23,948 nt of DNA from Chara braunii. Lineage: Eukaryota; Streptophyta; Charophyceae; Charales; Characeae. The stretch is from NCBI GenBank assembly GCA_003427395.1, contig BFEA01000233.1, positions 1,582,099 to 1,606,046 of the forward strand. Reading direction: 5' to 3'. The translations under genes and the position numbers were made by a program. Numbering within the stretch: the stretch's first letter is position 1; every line of letters starts with the position of its first letter. Positions 8,544 to 18,725 of this stretch are shown piece by piece. The notes beneath the pieces were generated by a model. It had not been told where the DNA came from. It did not search any database and was given only the letters and a program-made list of their open reading frames with translations.

Positions 8544-10500
8544 GGTCTGATGATCAGTCGTGACGTAGAAGAACCTCCTAAGGAGATAGTGTCTCCAATG
8601 GGTGAGCGCCTTGTAGATTGCATAGAGTTCCTTCCCATAGGTGGACTTAGCCAACTTCTGAGACGGCATTTTCTTGGACATGTACTCAACTGGCCTCAAC
8701 TTTTTCCCCTCCTGTTGTGCAAGTATGGCGCCTATGCCATATTGGCTAGCATCCGTAGTCACTATAAATGGCTTGTCAGGATCAGGAAGTTTCAAGACCT
8801 CATGATGCGTCAACACATGCTTCAGATGTCTGAAAGCAGCCTCGCATCTGTCAGTCCACTCCCATGGGGTGTCAAGGCGGGTCAGGTCAATCAAAGGGGC
8901 GGCAACTATGCTATAGTTCTTCACAAAGTTGCGATAGTAGCCGGTCATCCCTAAAAAAGACCTCATCTCAGTCACAGACTGAGGACGCGGCCAGTCACGA
9001 ATGCTGGCCACCTTCGCGTCATCGGGCTTTAATCCCTCCGCGGAAATCTCATGACCCAAGTACAAGACACGGGTGCGGCCAAACTCGCACTTCTCACCGT
9101 TGATCTTGAACTTGTGTTGTCGCAGAAAACTCAGGACTTTGTCCAAGTGCGCAACGTGCTCCTCGACAGTCTTACTAAAAAATAAGTATGTCATCGAGGT
9201 ACACGACGACAAATTTATCCAAGTAGTCATGAAATATCCGATTCATAGCGTGCTGAAAGGTGTCGGGAGCATTGCAAAGGCCGAAAGGCATCACCACAAA
9301 CTCGTACAGACCGTACCTGGTCTGAAAAGCGGTTTTGTGTTGATCCTCGGGCCGGATTGCAATCTGATGGTACCCAGACTTCAGATCTATCTTACTGAAG
9401 TACCGACACCCTTGCACTCTATCTAGCAAGTCATCGATGCCCGGTAGGGGCTCTCTGTTCTTAACAGTGATGGCATTGAGGCCCCTATAGTCAATGCACA
9501 TCCTAAGTGTTCCTTCCTTCTTCTTAGGTACAAATAGGACTGGAGACCCATAAGGAGAAACACTCGGCTGGATCCAACCCTTTTCTATGAGTTCCTTGAG
9601 TTGCCGGCGAAGCTCATCAAGCTCGTCTAGAGACATCCGATAGATCTTACCCTTCGGGATGCTAGACCCTGGGATAATCTTTATCGCGTGGACGACCTCC
9701 CTCTCAACAACCCCTTTCGGCTCTTCGAATAGATCAAGGTATTTAGCAACTACTCCCTCTATCTTAGGCGGCATTTTCACCGGCTCGCTTGCAGTAGACA
9801 CATAAACTAGATACATACCCTCTTCCTGATTTTGCTTATAATAATTATAGAACGCGGGCGCACACATGCATCCGTGGGACTCAATCAGACTACTAGCTTT
9901 GAACTTACGTAATTTGGCGGTCCCTCCACATGGCAAAGTGTGTTTGACCACTTTTCGGTCCCAGTCAAACTGGGGTTGTGCCACAAAGAGGTAGTACATA
10001 CCTAACAACATATCCATGGGGAGCTCATCGCTCACTAGGAACGAGACGCGATGTCTCAATTCCCCTCCCGCGTACGGGAAACAACACTCAACATCTTGGA
10101 GGTAGTCGTTAACTACCATGCGCTGTTTGTTGGCACAGGTTGACTCCACAGGTTGACTCAGGCGCTGCACTTGCCCCTGTAAGCGCAGCCTCTCAACGCA
10201 CGCGCGACTAATGAAGTTCTGTGTCGAGCAAGTGTCATAATAGGCCCCGGCCTTGTGGCCGCCAATGACTACCTCGCTGACGGCCATCTCACCCTTAGGG
10301 GCGTTGACCAATGTCGTCCAAGAAGCTAGCGGGTCTGATCAAGACCACTCCTCCTCTAGCTCCTCTAAGGACTCAAACACATTCATCGAATAGAGGGTCG
10401 ATGGGTCTTAACGTGTTTGCGGGACGACGATGGAGTCAGTAGCTTGGGCCATCTCTCGCGATGGTGCGGGTGTGTCCACCACCTCGACCCTAGCAGGAAC
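8544..10500 (-). pseudogene. gypsy pol 5' part: protease, reverse transcriptase, RNase H
   Basis: Reading on the minus strand, an aspartic-protease block comes first, with [10 protein letters not shown] at about 10210-10236; the family has DTG or DSG here. Reverse transcriptase follows: [11 protein letters not shown] near 9390-9370, [13 protein letters not shown] near 9290-9250 and the YLDD catalytic motif at 9190-9201. Next come the connection and RNase H, with TTDASQYGIGAIL near 8740-8770, the Glu in YGKELYAIYKA near 8615-8645 and TTDHQT at 8544-8561. A frameshift at a T-homopolymer just after the YLDD motif (about 9178-9184) splits it. It is truncated by the mtDNA insertion exactly after TTDHQT. 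The Gly-to-Cys change in the protease should abolish polyprotein cleavage. Confidence 0.9.
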
Positions 10501-10511
10501 AACTACCATTC

Positions 10512-12469
10512 CTACTTTCTCGGAGCAGTGTCAGAAGTGCTAGCTACATTGCTACCAACGGGAGCGGAGGATCCCAACGCCTGCCCCATCGTAGGCGGGA
10601 TCTTTTCGGTTACCTTCTTATTTTGACACTTGAATTGGTTATGGCCATATTGGCCACAACGGATAGAAGCCTGCCTTGTATACCGATCTCTCCACACGTC
10701 CTCAGTGAGACCCGCTTTCTCCCATGGAGGAGCATTGGGGTCAACTTGACTCCTTGACCGGGAACCTCCACGGCGTCTACCAGTCGCCTTTCCTTTTTGC
10801 ACTACGACAGCGACTACTCCACCCCCTGAAGCTTCTACGCTGCCAGCCTCTGAACCTACTCCCTCCTGGAAGTTGTCATCTAACTCGATGGTTGAACCAT
10901 CGTTATCGACAAACATAATGCGACACTTCGCCTTCCAGTTGGGAGGCAGTGTCTTCTTCCTACCATCTGTCGTGGGGTTACGTCCATGCCCTATCTTTGC
11001 CTCAAGGTTTAGGGCCTTCTTGCTGAACGAGGGAAAGTTGTGCATATTGATGTTGGCCTCACCTGCCAACTGATTCCTAAGAGGCATGGGAAAGCATCTC
11101 AGGTAGGAGGTGAGTAAGACTTGGGGGTCATAGTGAACCCCAGGGACACAGATCAAACGCTCAACAGTGTCAGTGGCCTCCCTTACTGACTTGAACTGCC
11201 TCGTGTGCAGTGTCAGGATCGCATCAATGGCCTTTTGAGCCTCCTGAGGATCATGCCACCTGTCTTCCACCGACTTCAGAAAGTCGTCCAATTTCTGGGT
11301 GACCGCTCAAGCGCGAAAGTCATGATCGTACCCCTGTAGTTGCACTAAACCACTCAACCATCGTGCTGCACTCCCCTCTAAATAGGAGGTAGCCACAAGC
11401 ACTTCCTCGTGCGGCAAGGTAAGTTCGCACTTGACATAAACCGGCACTGCCCTCACCAAGTGTCGAGGTCGTCGCCCCTCTTATCCCCTGTGAAGGGCGT
11501 AGGAGCAGCGATGGCCGTCTTTGGTACCCACTGACTTTGTCCCGGTCCCTGCATCACTCCGGGTTGTGGACCCAGTGGTGCAGACTGCTGCACTGACTGT
11601 TGGGGCTGTGTACGCTGCGGCTGTGCAGGCTGCGAGACAGCAGGCTGCACACTTACTGCAACCTGCGACAGAGGTTGGGTGAACACTGTCTGTACAGGAA
11701 CCTGCAAACTCGGACCTGTTGAGAGCCCTCCTGCTAGCGGCATACCCAGGGAAACGGTTTGGACCGATGTTGGAGCTGTATATGGGGATATCCCAGTCAC
11801 CGGTGGGACAAAAGGAGGAGGATGTACAACGGGCTAGGCACCGGGTCCGGACGGTGATGGTGCCGCTTGCATTCGACCGACTAACACAGCCAGACTTTGT
11901 TGGATGTCCTGCAAGATCTCCGTCTGGTGATCTTGCATCTCTACTACACTTAACCAGACCGACCATAAGGTTCTCACATCATCATCCATCTTTGTTGGGT
12001 CCATTTTCTCTAACTCACTAATGTCCGCTTGCCTCCGCTGCATCCTGGCTCTTCTCCTAATCATTCTCTTTTTCTCAGCCCTAATCTCTCCCAAAGCTTG
12101 TTGTAGTTGTGCCTCGCGATCAGCAGCTCGCTATATGGCGACCTCCTCGGGAGTCATCACTAATGGCTGGCTTGCCATAACGCCAACGGACTGACTCTGG
12201 GTCTGGGCGACCGTTGACCCTACAGATCCTGAACTACCAGCCTGTGAAGTTTGCTGCGCAGACGTGGCCATGGCTTCCGAAGCTGCGGCTTCACTTACGC
12301 GTGCCCTGCTAGCCTCTGTGGCCCTTGCTCTTCTCTGCTGCCGCTGCCTCTCTCTCTGCTGGCGGAACAAATACATGTCGCCCTCTGGTCCTAATGCCAA
12401 ATGGGCAATTGGGCGTCTGGTCGATCGCAAGATCCGGTCGTCCTCTCTAGTGTCCTCCCTATCGCTCAT
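10512..12469 (-). pseudogene. gypsy gag polyprotein, broken
   Basis: The proposed start ATG at 12469 gives MSDREDTREDD. An Arg/Gln/Ala-rich coiled N-terminal region follows, then a Gln/Pro/Val-rich linker (about 11480-11800) and the retrotransposon gag capsid-like block (about 11460 to 11000, including YLEGSAARWL and VEDRWHDPQEA). A zinc knuckle lies near 10625-10672: RCGQYGHNQFKC preceded by Ser where the first Cys of C-x2-C-x4-H-x4-C should be. In-frame TAG codons interrupt it at 12131 and 11834. A frameshift lies near 11455 and a TGA near 11308. Gag packages the element RNA into virus-like particles. The missing knuckle Cys and the stops show it is inactive. Confidence 0.85.
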
Positions 12470-13721
12470 AGGCTACAATACTATACATGGCCTGCACTAG
12501 GACAATCAAGTTGCCTACCGCAGCATAATGTATAGAAATAACTAAATAATTGGTGGTTGTGTCAGAGTAGATGCATTTGGGTTCAACAGGTAAGTTCAGA
12601 TTCCTACAAATGATACTATTCTACTTTGACTAGTTCGCAAACAGAAAGCACAATGAACAGAGTACAGTTCTAAACTATGTTGTCTGTCAAATGTCAATGG
12701 CAGTACATCTAAGTAATCAAAATAAAAATAACATCATCTGTTGGGTCTGTTCACAGTGTGGGATCTTACTCAAACTTATCACCTGGAATCTACCCCTTCC
12801 CCAATTCCCCTTGATTGTCACTTGACGTCAGCGTCCTTGAGCAATCCGGTTTGGCGTGCGTGACTGAAGGTGTGCACACGGCCCACCCTTGTGCCCCGAG
12901 TAGTTGCTGAGCTGGCCAGCCCTGCACTGTGTTTATCCTCGCGTGCAGCGAGCCTTACACCCATTGGCTGATCCAGAGGCAATTTAACGACCGCCCCCAA
13001 GTGTCATCAGGAATTATTTTACGTCGCAGCAGGACGGCGATCACAGCCAATGGTTTCCCCTACCGGTGTTTATTTATAGACGCCCGGTTCTCGTCTCCCT
13101 CATAGAGTTGGCCTGCCCCTCAAAACCCATCTAACAGTGCAACGAGCCGAACAAGGACAAGCAGCAAAGCATGCGTGCTCTACTCCCGGTGGGTTGGCAT
13201 GGTGACCGTGACCCAGTGCTTCGTCCAGGGCCCTTCCGAAAGCACCACCCTCTCCTTCCAAATGCTCCACAAGAACAATGTCGACTCTCAAGGTTGAGCG
13301 CACACAACACTTCTCATGAGAGGACTCTTAAGAAGGAACTCACAACCTCACGCTAAGAAGTGATGAAGAGGGTAGATAAGGTTAAGAGCAACGTACCTCA
13401 ATATAGCTGCCCCCAACCACATATATTCTCACCAGATGACTTGATGGCGATTGCGATGACCAGTCACTGCATCGGCACAACCAGCATTATCTCGCCGTTC
13501 CACCTCAGCGTCAATCAACCACCAGATAGTTCTCATCACACTGCGAACACCCAATATACACACCGTAGCCTTCCTGGCGATTCCCCTCTCCTCCTGGGTC
13601 GCCACACCTTGTCTCCGCCCTCCTCACTACACACCACCTACGGCCTCACTCACCAAGCAGACCGCATGTATGTACCGCATAGGCAGAAGACAAGTGCCAG
13701 ATGAGCGCAACGTAACCTCAA
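12470..13721 (-). other. long untranslated leader of the gypsy element
   Basis: About 1.25 kb lies between the primer-binding site and the gag start, with no domain I recognise. It is unusually long for a gypsy leader. Short ORFs on both strands within 13100-13350 show no recognisable motifs. It contains a plus-strand CCAAT/TATA-like arrangement around 13050-13080, described separately. Confidence 0.55.
13044..13080 (+). promoter_or_regulatory. promoter-like CCAAT/TATA arrangement
   Basis: GCCAATGG at about 13048 is followed about 20 bp downstream by GTTTATTTATAGACG (13066-13080), which resembles a plant TATA box in the plus direction, opposite to the gypsy element. No convincing coding region follows, apart from a 61-codon ORF at 13171-13356 with no recognisable motif. 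Chance occurrence is quite possible. Confidence 0.2.
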
Positions 13722-13732
13722 CTCCGATACCA
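13722..13732 (-). other. gypsy primer-binding site (tRNA-iMet type)
   Basis: The minus strand reads TGGTATCGGAG, three bases inside the 5' LTR end. It matches the 3' end complement of initiator Met-tRNA used by plant elements except for G in place of A at position 8. The short LTR element at 511-522 carries the same variation. Confidence 0.85.
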
Positions 13733-13735
13733 AAT

Positions 13736-14660
13736 TGCAAGGAAGATGAGCGATAGCGAACTTCATAAATCAAACAACATTATACACACAAGACCAGATA
13801 GTCGTGACCTCGAACCAACAACAGAATTGCATCACGAGTTTCACCAAATAAGAACACACCAAGAGCTCATAATTGACAATGTTGAAATAGTCTCATCATC
13901 ATCATCAATGAAAAACCAATGTTGATATCCTATCTGGCGCTCGGCGCCCAGACTACAGATGGCAGATCCTATCTAGCCTACTCTACAATGTTGTCGGACG
14001 ACGTCAACAACTTCACCGAAGTACGAGCAGATCTCGGACAATGCCGTCGCTTCTAGCACCAGGTATGTCTCTCGTATCACTCACAACCTCGTTCCCCAAC
14101 ACACACATGCCACTTGCACCCACGGACCACCTGCGCCACACCCAGCTCACAGCAGCGCAGCTCGGCTATGGCTGCCTGCTCCTTCCAGCTCGCCCGTGAG
14201 CGCGTGAGCGCTCGCCAGCTTCAACGCAGCATGCAGCCAGCACCCGAATCAATAATGTGGAGGCAGGCCCTTTGCTATATGGAAGTGGCCTGCCTGCGTT
14301 CTGTCCCAAGCTGCACTGGGCCTTTTCCCAAGAAGCTTCCGGTAGGCCCCGGTAGACTGAGGCCCAGACCAAACGAGTTGGCCTTGGGCTGCCGACAGTT
14401 ACCTGTGCCCAACTGCCCGCAACATGAGTTGGGCCTATGCTGTGAATCTCGCCCAAGGCCTGACTCAGATGCATTTGATTAAGGAAGCCAGGGCCTGGGC
14501 GCTTCCAACCAATTGGCGCAGCGCAACTGCCTGAATTTTCCCCAATTGCGAAGTAATCCAAAATAGGCCTCTGAGGGTCTGTCAGGCCTGCCTTCACTTA
14601 GGGCGGCCGATGCTGTTGCAAATAGGGCCCACTGGCCTTATCGAGGCCTTGTGCCTCGCA
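13736..14660 (-). repeat. gypsy 5' LTR
   Basis: A 925-bp copy of 4945-5885 with TG...CA ends, bordered by the primer-binding site on one side and by ATTC on the other. It contains the U3-R-U5 regions of the element. No TATA box can be assigned with confidence. Confidence 0.95.
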
Positions 14661-14664
14661 ATTC
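14661..14664. repeat. target-site duplication ATTC (right) of the gypsy element
   Basis: Second copy of the 4-bp duplication found at 4941-4944. LINE1 ORF2 coding sequence resumes immediately after it. Confidence 0.8.
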
Positions 14665-16612
14665 TATTCAGGAATACAAAAAGGCCAAAACTTTTTCAAA
14701 ATAAACAATTTCATCCTCGACACAGTGACAATGAGAGAAGCAACAGTGCACGCCTGCATAAATGCAGAAGAGGAAGGATTAGACTTTCCCAACCTAGTAC
14801 CTAACCTATCCAAAGCGGCCTCCACAACCTCCAGGATCCTAGCAACTAGAAAAAAACACCGCATAAAAGAACTCGAGGCAGCAGTCAGAGTGGCAAAAAT
14901 CAATCCAATACGCAACCCTAGACAGGTAGTCTACGAAAATCTACTTTCCAAAGCAACTTCATAATTAAGTAATTGGAATGCATGGAAAGCCAAAGGATTA
15001 AGACTAAGGGCAAGGATCAAAGAACGGGAAAAAGGCAAAAAAATGTTTAAATTCTTCTTCCAAAAAGTCAAAGCCAAAGGAAGAAATGTCGCCATTCACC
15101 AACTAAGAGGAGAAGAGGGCCTCACAACAGATACAAAGAAAATGCTCTCAATAGCAGAATCCTTCTACAAAAACCTCTATACCTCCAAAACAGAGCAACC
15201 CACACCAAACTCAGTCCGACAGGCAAGGAAAGAGTTCTCCAAATACCTAGATTAGAACAATAACTTCTACACTAGCAGACCAACTAGATGAACCAATCAC
15301 GTACAAAGAAGTAAAGGATGCGCTGGACTCCATGAAATCAGGGAAAACACCAGGTCAGGATTGACTATCGAAAGAATTTTGGCAAAAGTACGCGGAGATA
15401 TTAGGAGACGACTACTGCAACTTCGTAAGATCGGCCTGGTCAAAAGAGGGACTAGGAAAATTCTTAAGTACAGGAATAGTTACACTCCGATATAAGAAAG
15501 GAGATGCTACAGACATTAAGAATTACAGATCCATCACCCTCCTAACAGTGACTTACAAGATCCTAGCAAAACTTCTCGCCAACAGAATAAGGACAATCAC
15601 CAAAAGTTGCTTTCACATAGACCAAATAGGCTTTATACCAGGGAGATTTATCCTAGACAATATAATGACGCTCGCTGAATCAGTAAGATACATTAAGACA
15701 AAAAGATGAATGTTGCGATCCTCTTCTTCGACTTCGACAAGGCATACGACCAATTTAACTGGGATTTTCTTCAACAATACATGGAAAAGATGGGACTTGG
15801 GCCAAACTTCAGAAAGTGGGTAAAAGTCATGTTCAACGACGCACATGGCGCGGTCCAAGTAAATGGGCACATCTCGAAGTCGTACAAAATGTCTAGGTCG
15901 GTGAGGCAAGGACATCCCTTGGCCGCCCCAATCTTCTTATTCATAATGGAAGCGATAGCATCTTTCATAAGGAAAGACCCATCGATACAAAAACTCACAA
16001 ACCCCTAAAAAAACCCTAATAACCCCCATTATATACCCCCCACAGTTCTCTTCGCAGATGACCTAACGATCTTAATTAGAGCATCAAACTCCTCCTTCGA
16101 AGCCCTCACTCGAGCTATGCAAGATTTCCAACTAGCCTCTGACTTGCGCATTAGCTGGCAAAAACAGTAGGATGGTGGCTAGCAGACAGCAACAGAGATC
16201 CCCCCCGAAACACACCCGAAGGAATGTTATGGATCGACCCCAAGGAACCTTTGAGACTTCTAGGAATCTTGATGTCGGAAGGAGGAGCAGCAACAGAAAT
16301 GGCCCCCAGTCTACTAGCTAAAATGACCAATAAGCTAAGTTCTTGGGGAAGAATACACACTTCCCTTCATGGCAGAGCCCTAATACTGAACTCCTCCATT
16401 TTTGCAATGATGTGGTACGTGGCTGCATTCTGGACCCCTGATCACACCATGGTAAAAGACATCCAAAAGAAAGCAGCAGCATACCTCTAGACCGGGGACG
16501 CCTCCAAGCATCACTTCATAACGAAAGTAGCTTGGCAATACGTCACCTGGAAAAACGATCAGGGCGGACTGGGAGTCCTAGACCATGCCACCCAAATAAA
16601 AGCACTACAAAA
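14665..16612 (+). pseudogene. LINE1 ORF2, reverse transcriptase part
   Basis: This is the continuation of the endonuclease ORF after the gypsy insertion. The first 300 nt are the linker, with a TAA at 14962 and a TAG at 15253. The reverse transcriptase motifs are all visible: SGKTPGQD (followed by a TGA at 15362), ITLLTVTYKILAKLLANRI (near 15531-15590), QIGFIPGR, FFDFDKAYD (15724-15750), RQGHPLAAP (15904-15930) and the catalytic FADD (16051-16062). Then come SSWGRI and HGRALILNSSIFAMMWY in the thumb region. Frameshifts lie near 15258, 15700, 16000 and 16165, and YLW is converted to YL-stop (TAG at 16488-16490). Homology to the LINE ends at about 16613, where the inverted segment begins. Confidence 0.85.
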
Positions 16613-16613
16613 T
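16360..16613 (+). repeat. inverted-duplication arm, left
   Basis: Reverse complement of 17633-17878 over about 250 bp with a single substitution noticed (CCATTTTTGC against CCAATTTTGC) and a small difference at the inner edge. It encodes the HGRALIL...KALQ part of LINE1 ORF2. Both arms carry the same TAG stop, so the duplication came after that mutation. Confidence 0.92.
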
Positions 16614-17878
16614 TTAGATGGGTTTATGCACGCTAATGTGCTCCAGGGGATTGAGTTAATGTTATGGGTTCTACTTCAAGATGTTTCTTCCATCTTCCCG
16701 GTATTATGGGATCTGGGTTTGTCGATCGGCGTCTTAGTTTGTAGCCCAGTCTGGTTGTATAGTGATATTGATCTTTAAGTTGAATCTTGCAGATCTTGCT
16801 TTGAGGTTCCATGCCCATTCGGCTAGGTCTACTTCTAGATTTTCTAGTGGGACTTGGGGGAGGAAGATGGTTAGGTCCTCGTTTTCTACGACTGTTATTT
16901 TTCATAGGTTGTTTTCTCTTATTGTGACTTGTGCTGAGGGTTCTTTTTTGATTTTGCTGTACTCCGTTTCGGGTTCTTCTATTTCATGCATGGTGAATGT
17001 GTGCCAGTTTTCAGAGCCCTCTTCCCTACTATGGTATGCTTACGCGTGCTCTTGTAGTGTTTCGTTTGTCATTACTGCCCAATCCCCTGTGGTCCATTTT
17101 CTTTCTTGTTTAAGGATTGGTATCCATTCTTGTGGGATGGCTACTATTGCTCTTGTAGATTTTGCCTCAGTCGATGGCATCCCTTGAGTTGGTTTCGTAG
17201 TTGTTTTTCCTCCCTCCAGTTGTTTAAATCTTCGTCCCAGATATATGTTTGATTTGCCATACGCCTTTTTCCAGCCATGTGCCCTTGTGTCTTTTGTGGT
17301 AAGTGTCAAGGGGTTCTCTTCTGTGTTGGTTATCCAGGCGTTGCAGAAGAGGGCTTGCCTGGGTATTTCTTCCTTTTTTTGTGGTCTCTTAACTTTAGCT
17401 GGGAAGATTTCCCTCCATGCCTTGAGAATCCCTTTCCAGAATCCTGTCCTTGATTCATTTCTTGTATTCTCTTTGTTGCCTTTCATTGACCAGGATTTGC
17501 TCATTACCCAGAAGGAGCCTTCCATGTTGGATGGGGTATTGTATGTTGGCAATTGTTGTAATCCTTCCATAGCTAGCTTTCTCCAAGGGAGGCTTGGTCT
17601 AGTAAGGAGTTTTAAGATCCATTTCGTTTGTAGTGCTTTTATTTGGGTGGCATGGTCTAGGACTCCCAGTCCGCCCTGATCGTTTTTCCAGGTGACGTAT
17701 TGCCAAGCTACTTTCGTTATGAAGTGATGCTTGGAGGCGTCCCCGGTCTAGAGGTATGCTGCTGCTTTCTTTTGGATGTCTTTTACCATGGTGTGATCAG
17801 GGGTCCAGAATGCAGCCACGTACCACATCATTGCAAAATTGGAGGAGTTCAGTATTAGGGCTCTGCCATGAAGGGAAG
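16613..17878 (-). pseudogene. inverted piece of LINE1 ORF2 C-terminal region
   Basis: Read on the minus strand from 17878, this repeats the thumb region (HGRALIL...) and then continues into sequence downstream of the reverse transcriptase: NMEGSFWVMSKSWSMK (near 17535-17490), ALFCNAWITNTEENPLTLT, KWTTGDWAVM, and the diverged block DPIIPGRWKKHLEVEP ending SIPWSTLACINP next to 16613. The same order is found in LINE2 ORF2 (GLFWIMAKDWTIK, LFCNSWITD, KSGDWGILV, KSKWRDILSLDP, SIPWTKF). It is therefore the missing middle of LINE1, flipped. Reading from 17040 onward shifts frame. Confidence 0.85.
17633..17878 (-). repeat. inverted-duplication arm, right
   Basis: Second arm of the 250-bp inverted duplication. 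With 16360-16613 it could form a hairpin with a loop of about 1 kb. Beyond it, from 17881, LINE1 coding sequence continues on the plus strand. Confidence 0.92.
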
Positions 17879-17880
17879 AT

Positions 17881-18442
17881 AGAAGGAAAAAGAAAGATAG
17901 AAACCCACTAAACGGACTCTGTGCGAACTGCAATCTTAGCAGAGAACCTGTACCACTGTTTTCTCCTGTTCCCCAGAATAGAGCCTCCATGGCAAAGAGT
18001 ATCCAAGTTATGGAAGACAATCACAAATACAACTCTTACAAACAACCACACATTGATACTCCTAGGATTCAACTTTCAGAGGATTGGTCTCATTGGTCTC
18101 CCCTAGAATCCTATTTCTTTAAGATAATCAGAAATGCAACATTATGGGCCATATGGAAGAAAAGATGCCAAGAGACAATAGAGAAAAAAGGCTGCATAAT
18201 CAAGAAGCATGGGGAATCATTCAACAGCAGGTAAGAACAGAATACTGGACCTTATGGCGGAAGGTTAAAAGAAAGATGAAGGAAGATGAGGACAAAACTT
18301 CCTTGCAAAAGGCAGAATAGCGGCTATCAATGGACAAAGTACAGAATTCAAACTGTGGGACAAAATAACGCCAGAAAACCTTCACCAAAGTCAATCATTA
18401 ACTAATTTACTCCCTAGATAAATCCAAAATTCCAAATAGATC
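17881..18442 (+). pseudogene. LINE1 ORF2 C-terminus and 3' UTR
   Basis: Plus-strand sequence resumes with a diverged zinc-binding domain (CANC at about 17926-17938, then NLYHCFLLFP near 17950-17975) followed by WQRVSKLWKTI, and then NATLWAIWKKRCQETIE near 18130-18180. These align with LINE2 blocks CKLC...HCLLYC, WNKVRDLW and LALWVIWKRRCSKTIE. Frame changes occur. About 20 codons present in LINE2 between the SIPW block and this domain are missing at the inversion junction. The 3' UTR ends in AAATTCCAAATAGATCT, where LINE2 has inserted. Confidence 0.8.
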
Positions 18443-18443
18443 T
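18427..18443. repeat. LINE2 target-site duplication, left
   Basis: AAATTCCAAATAGATCT is repeated exactly at 20985-21001. The two copies flank LINE2. The last T may belong to the poly(T), so the duplication is 16 or 17 bp, a usual length for target-primed reverse transcription. Confidence 0.92.
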
Positions 18444-18455
18444 TTTTTTTTTTTT

Positions 18456-18725
18456 AATCAGGTCCTTATGGTCCTGGCTCCTTATCCATTCTGGGGAGCG
18501 TCAGTCCGGTTCCTTTCCACCGGCAAGTCGAGAATAAAATACATGGTGAACACCCTCACGCTTCCTTCCGTCAGGCCGAAGGAACCCTGACCAGCATTGA
18601 TTGCTCCCTATCCGGAGGATTGACTGTCAGCTTGCCCTACCTCTTTTCCTCTCAGAGATTATGCTATCTCTGTCAGATACTTCGTATAAAGCAAGAAAAG
18701 GGGAGAGTTGTCTTGGCTGTTGAGA
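18456..18725 (-). other. LINE2 3' untranslated region
   Basis: About 270 bp between the ORF2 stop at 18726 and the poly(A) tract. No coding region or recognisable structure is seen. Confidence 0.7.

Larger units (their letters stand above)
4945..14660 (-). mobile_element. Ty3/gypsy chromovirus, full-length, with mtDNA inserted
   Basis: A complete LTR retrotransposon on the minus strand: 5' LTR (13736-14660), primer-binding site, long leader, gag, pol in the Ty3 order (protease, reverse transcriptase, RNase H, integrase), C-terminal chromodomain, polypurine tract and 3' LTR (4945-5885). The LTRs start TG and end CA, and ATTC is duplicated at both ends. The length is about 9.7 kb, of which about 1 kb is inserted mitochondrial DNA. 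The two LTRs differ at roughly 35 positions plus three small indels (counted by eye), about 4 percent. All ORFs carry stops or frameshifts, so it is not autonomous. Confidence 0.93.

Noticed and set aside
13171-13356. Small plus-strand gene downstream of the promoter-like patch
   Set aside because: 61 codons, no motif, no conserved features, and inside the gypsy leader.
16000-16025. CCCTAAAAAAACCCTAATAACCCCC resembling plant telomere repeat
   Set aside because: It lies in LINE1 ORF2 just before the FADD motif and has only two imperfect units, so it is best explained as decayed coding sequence.
18443-18455. Poly(T) as a pol III terminator
   Set aside because: It coincides with the 3' end of LINE2 and adjoins its target duplication, so it is that element's poly(A) tail.
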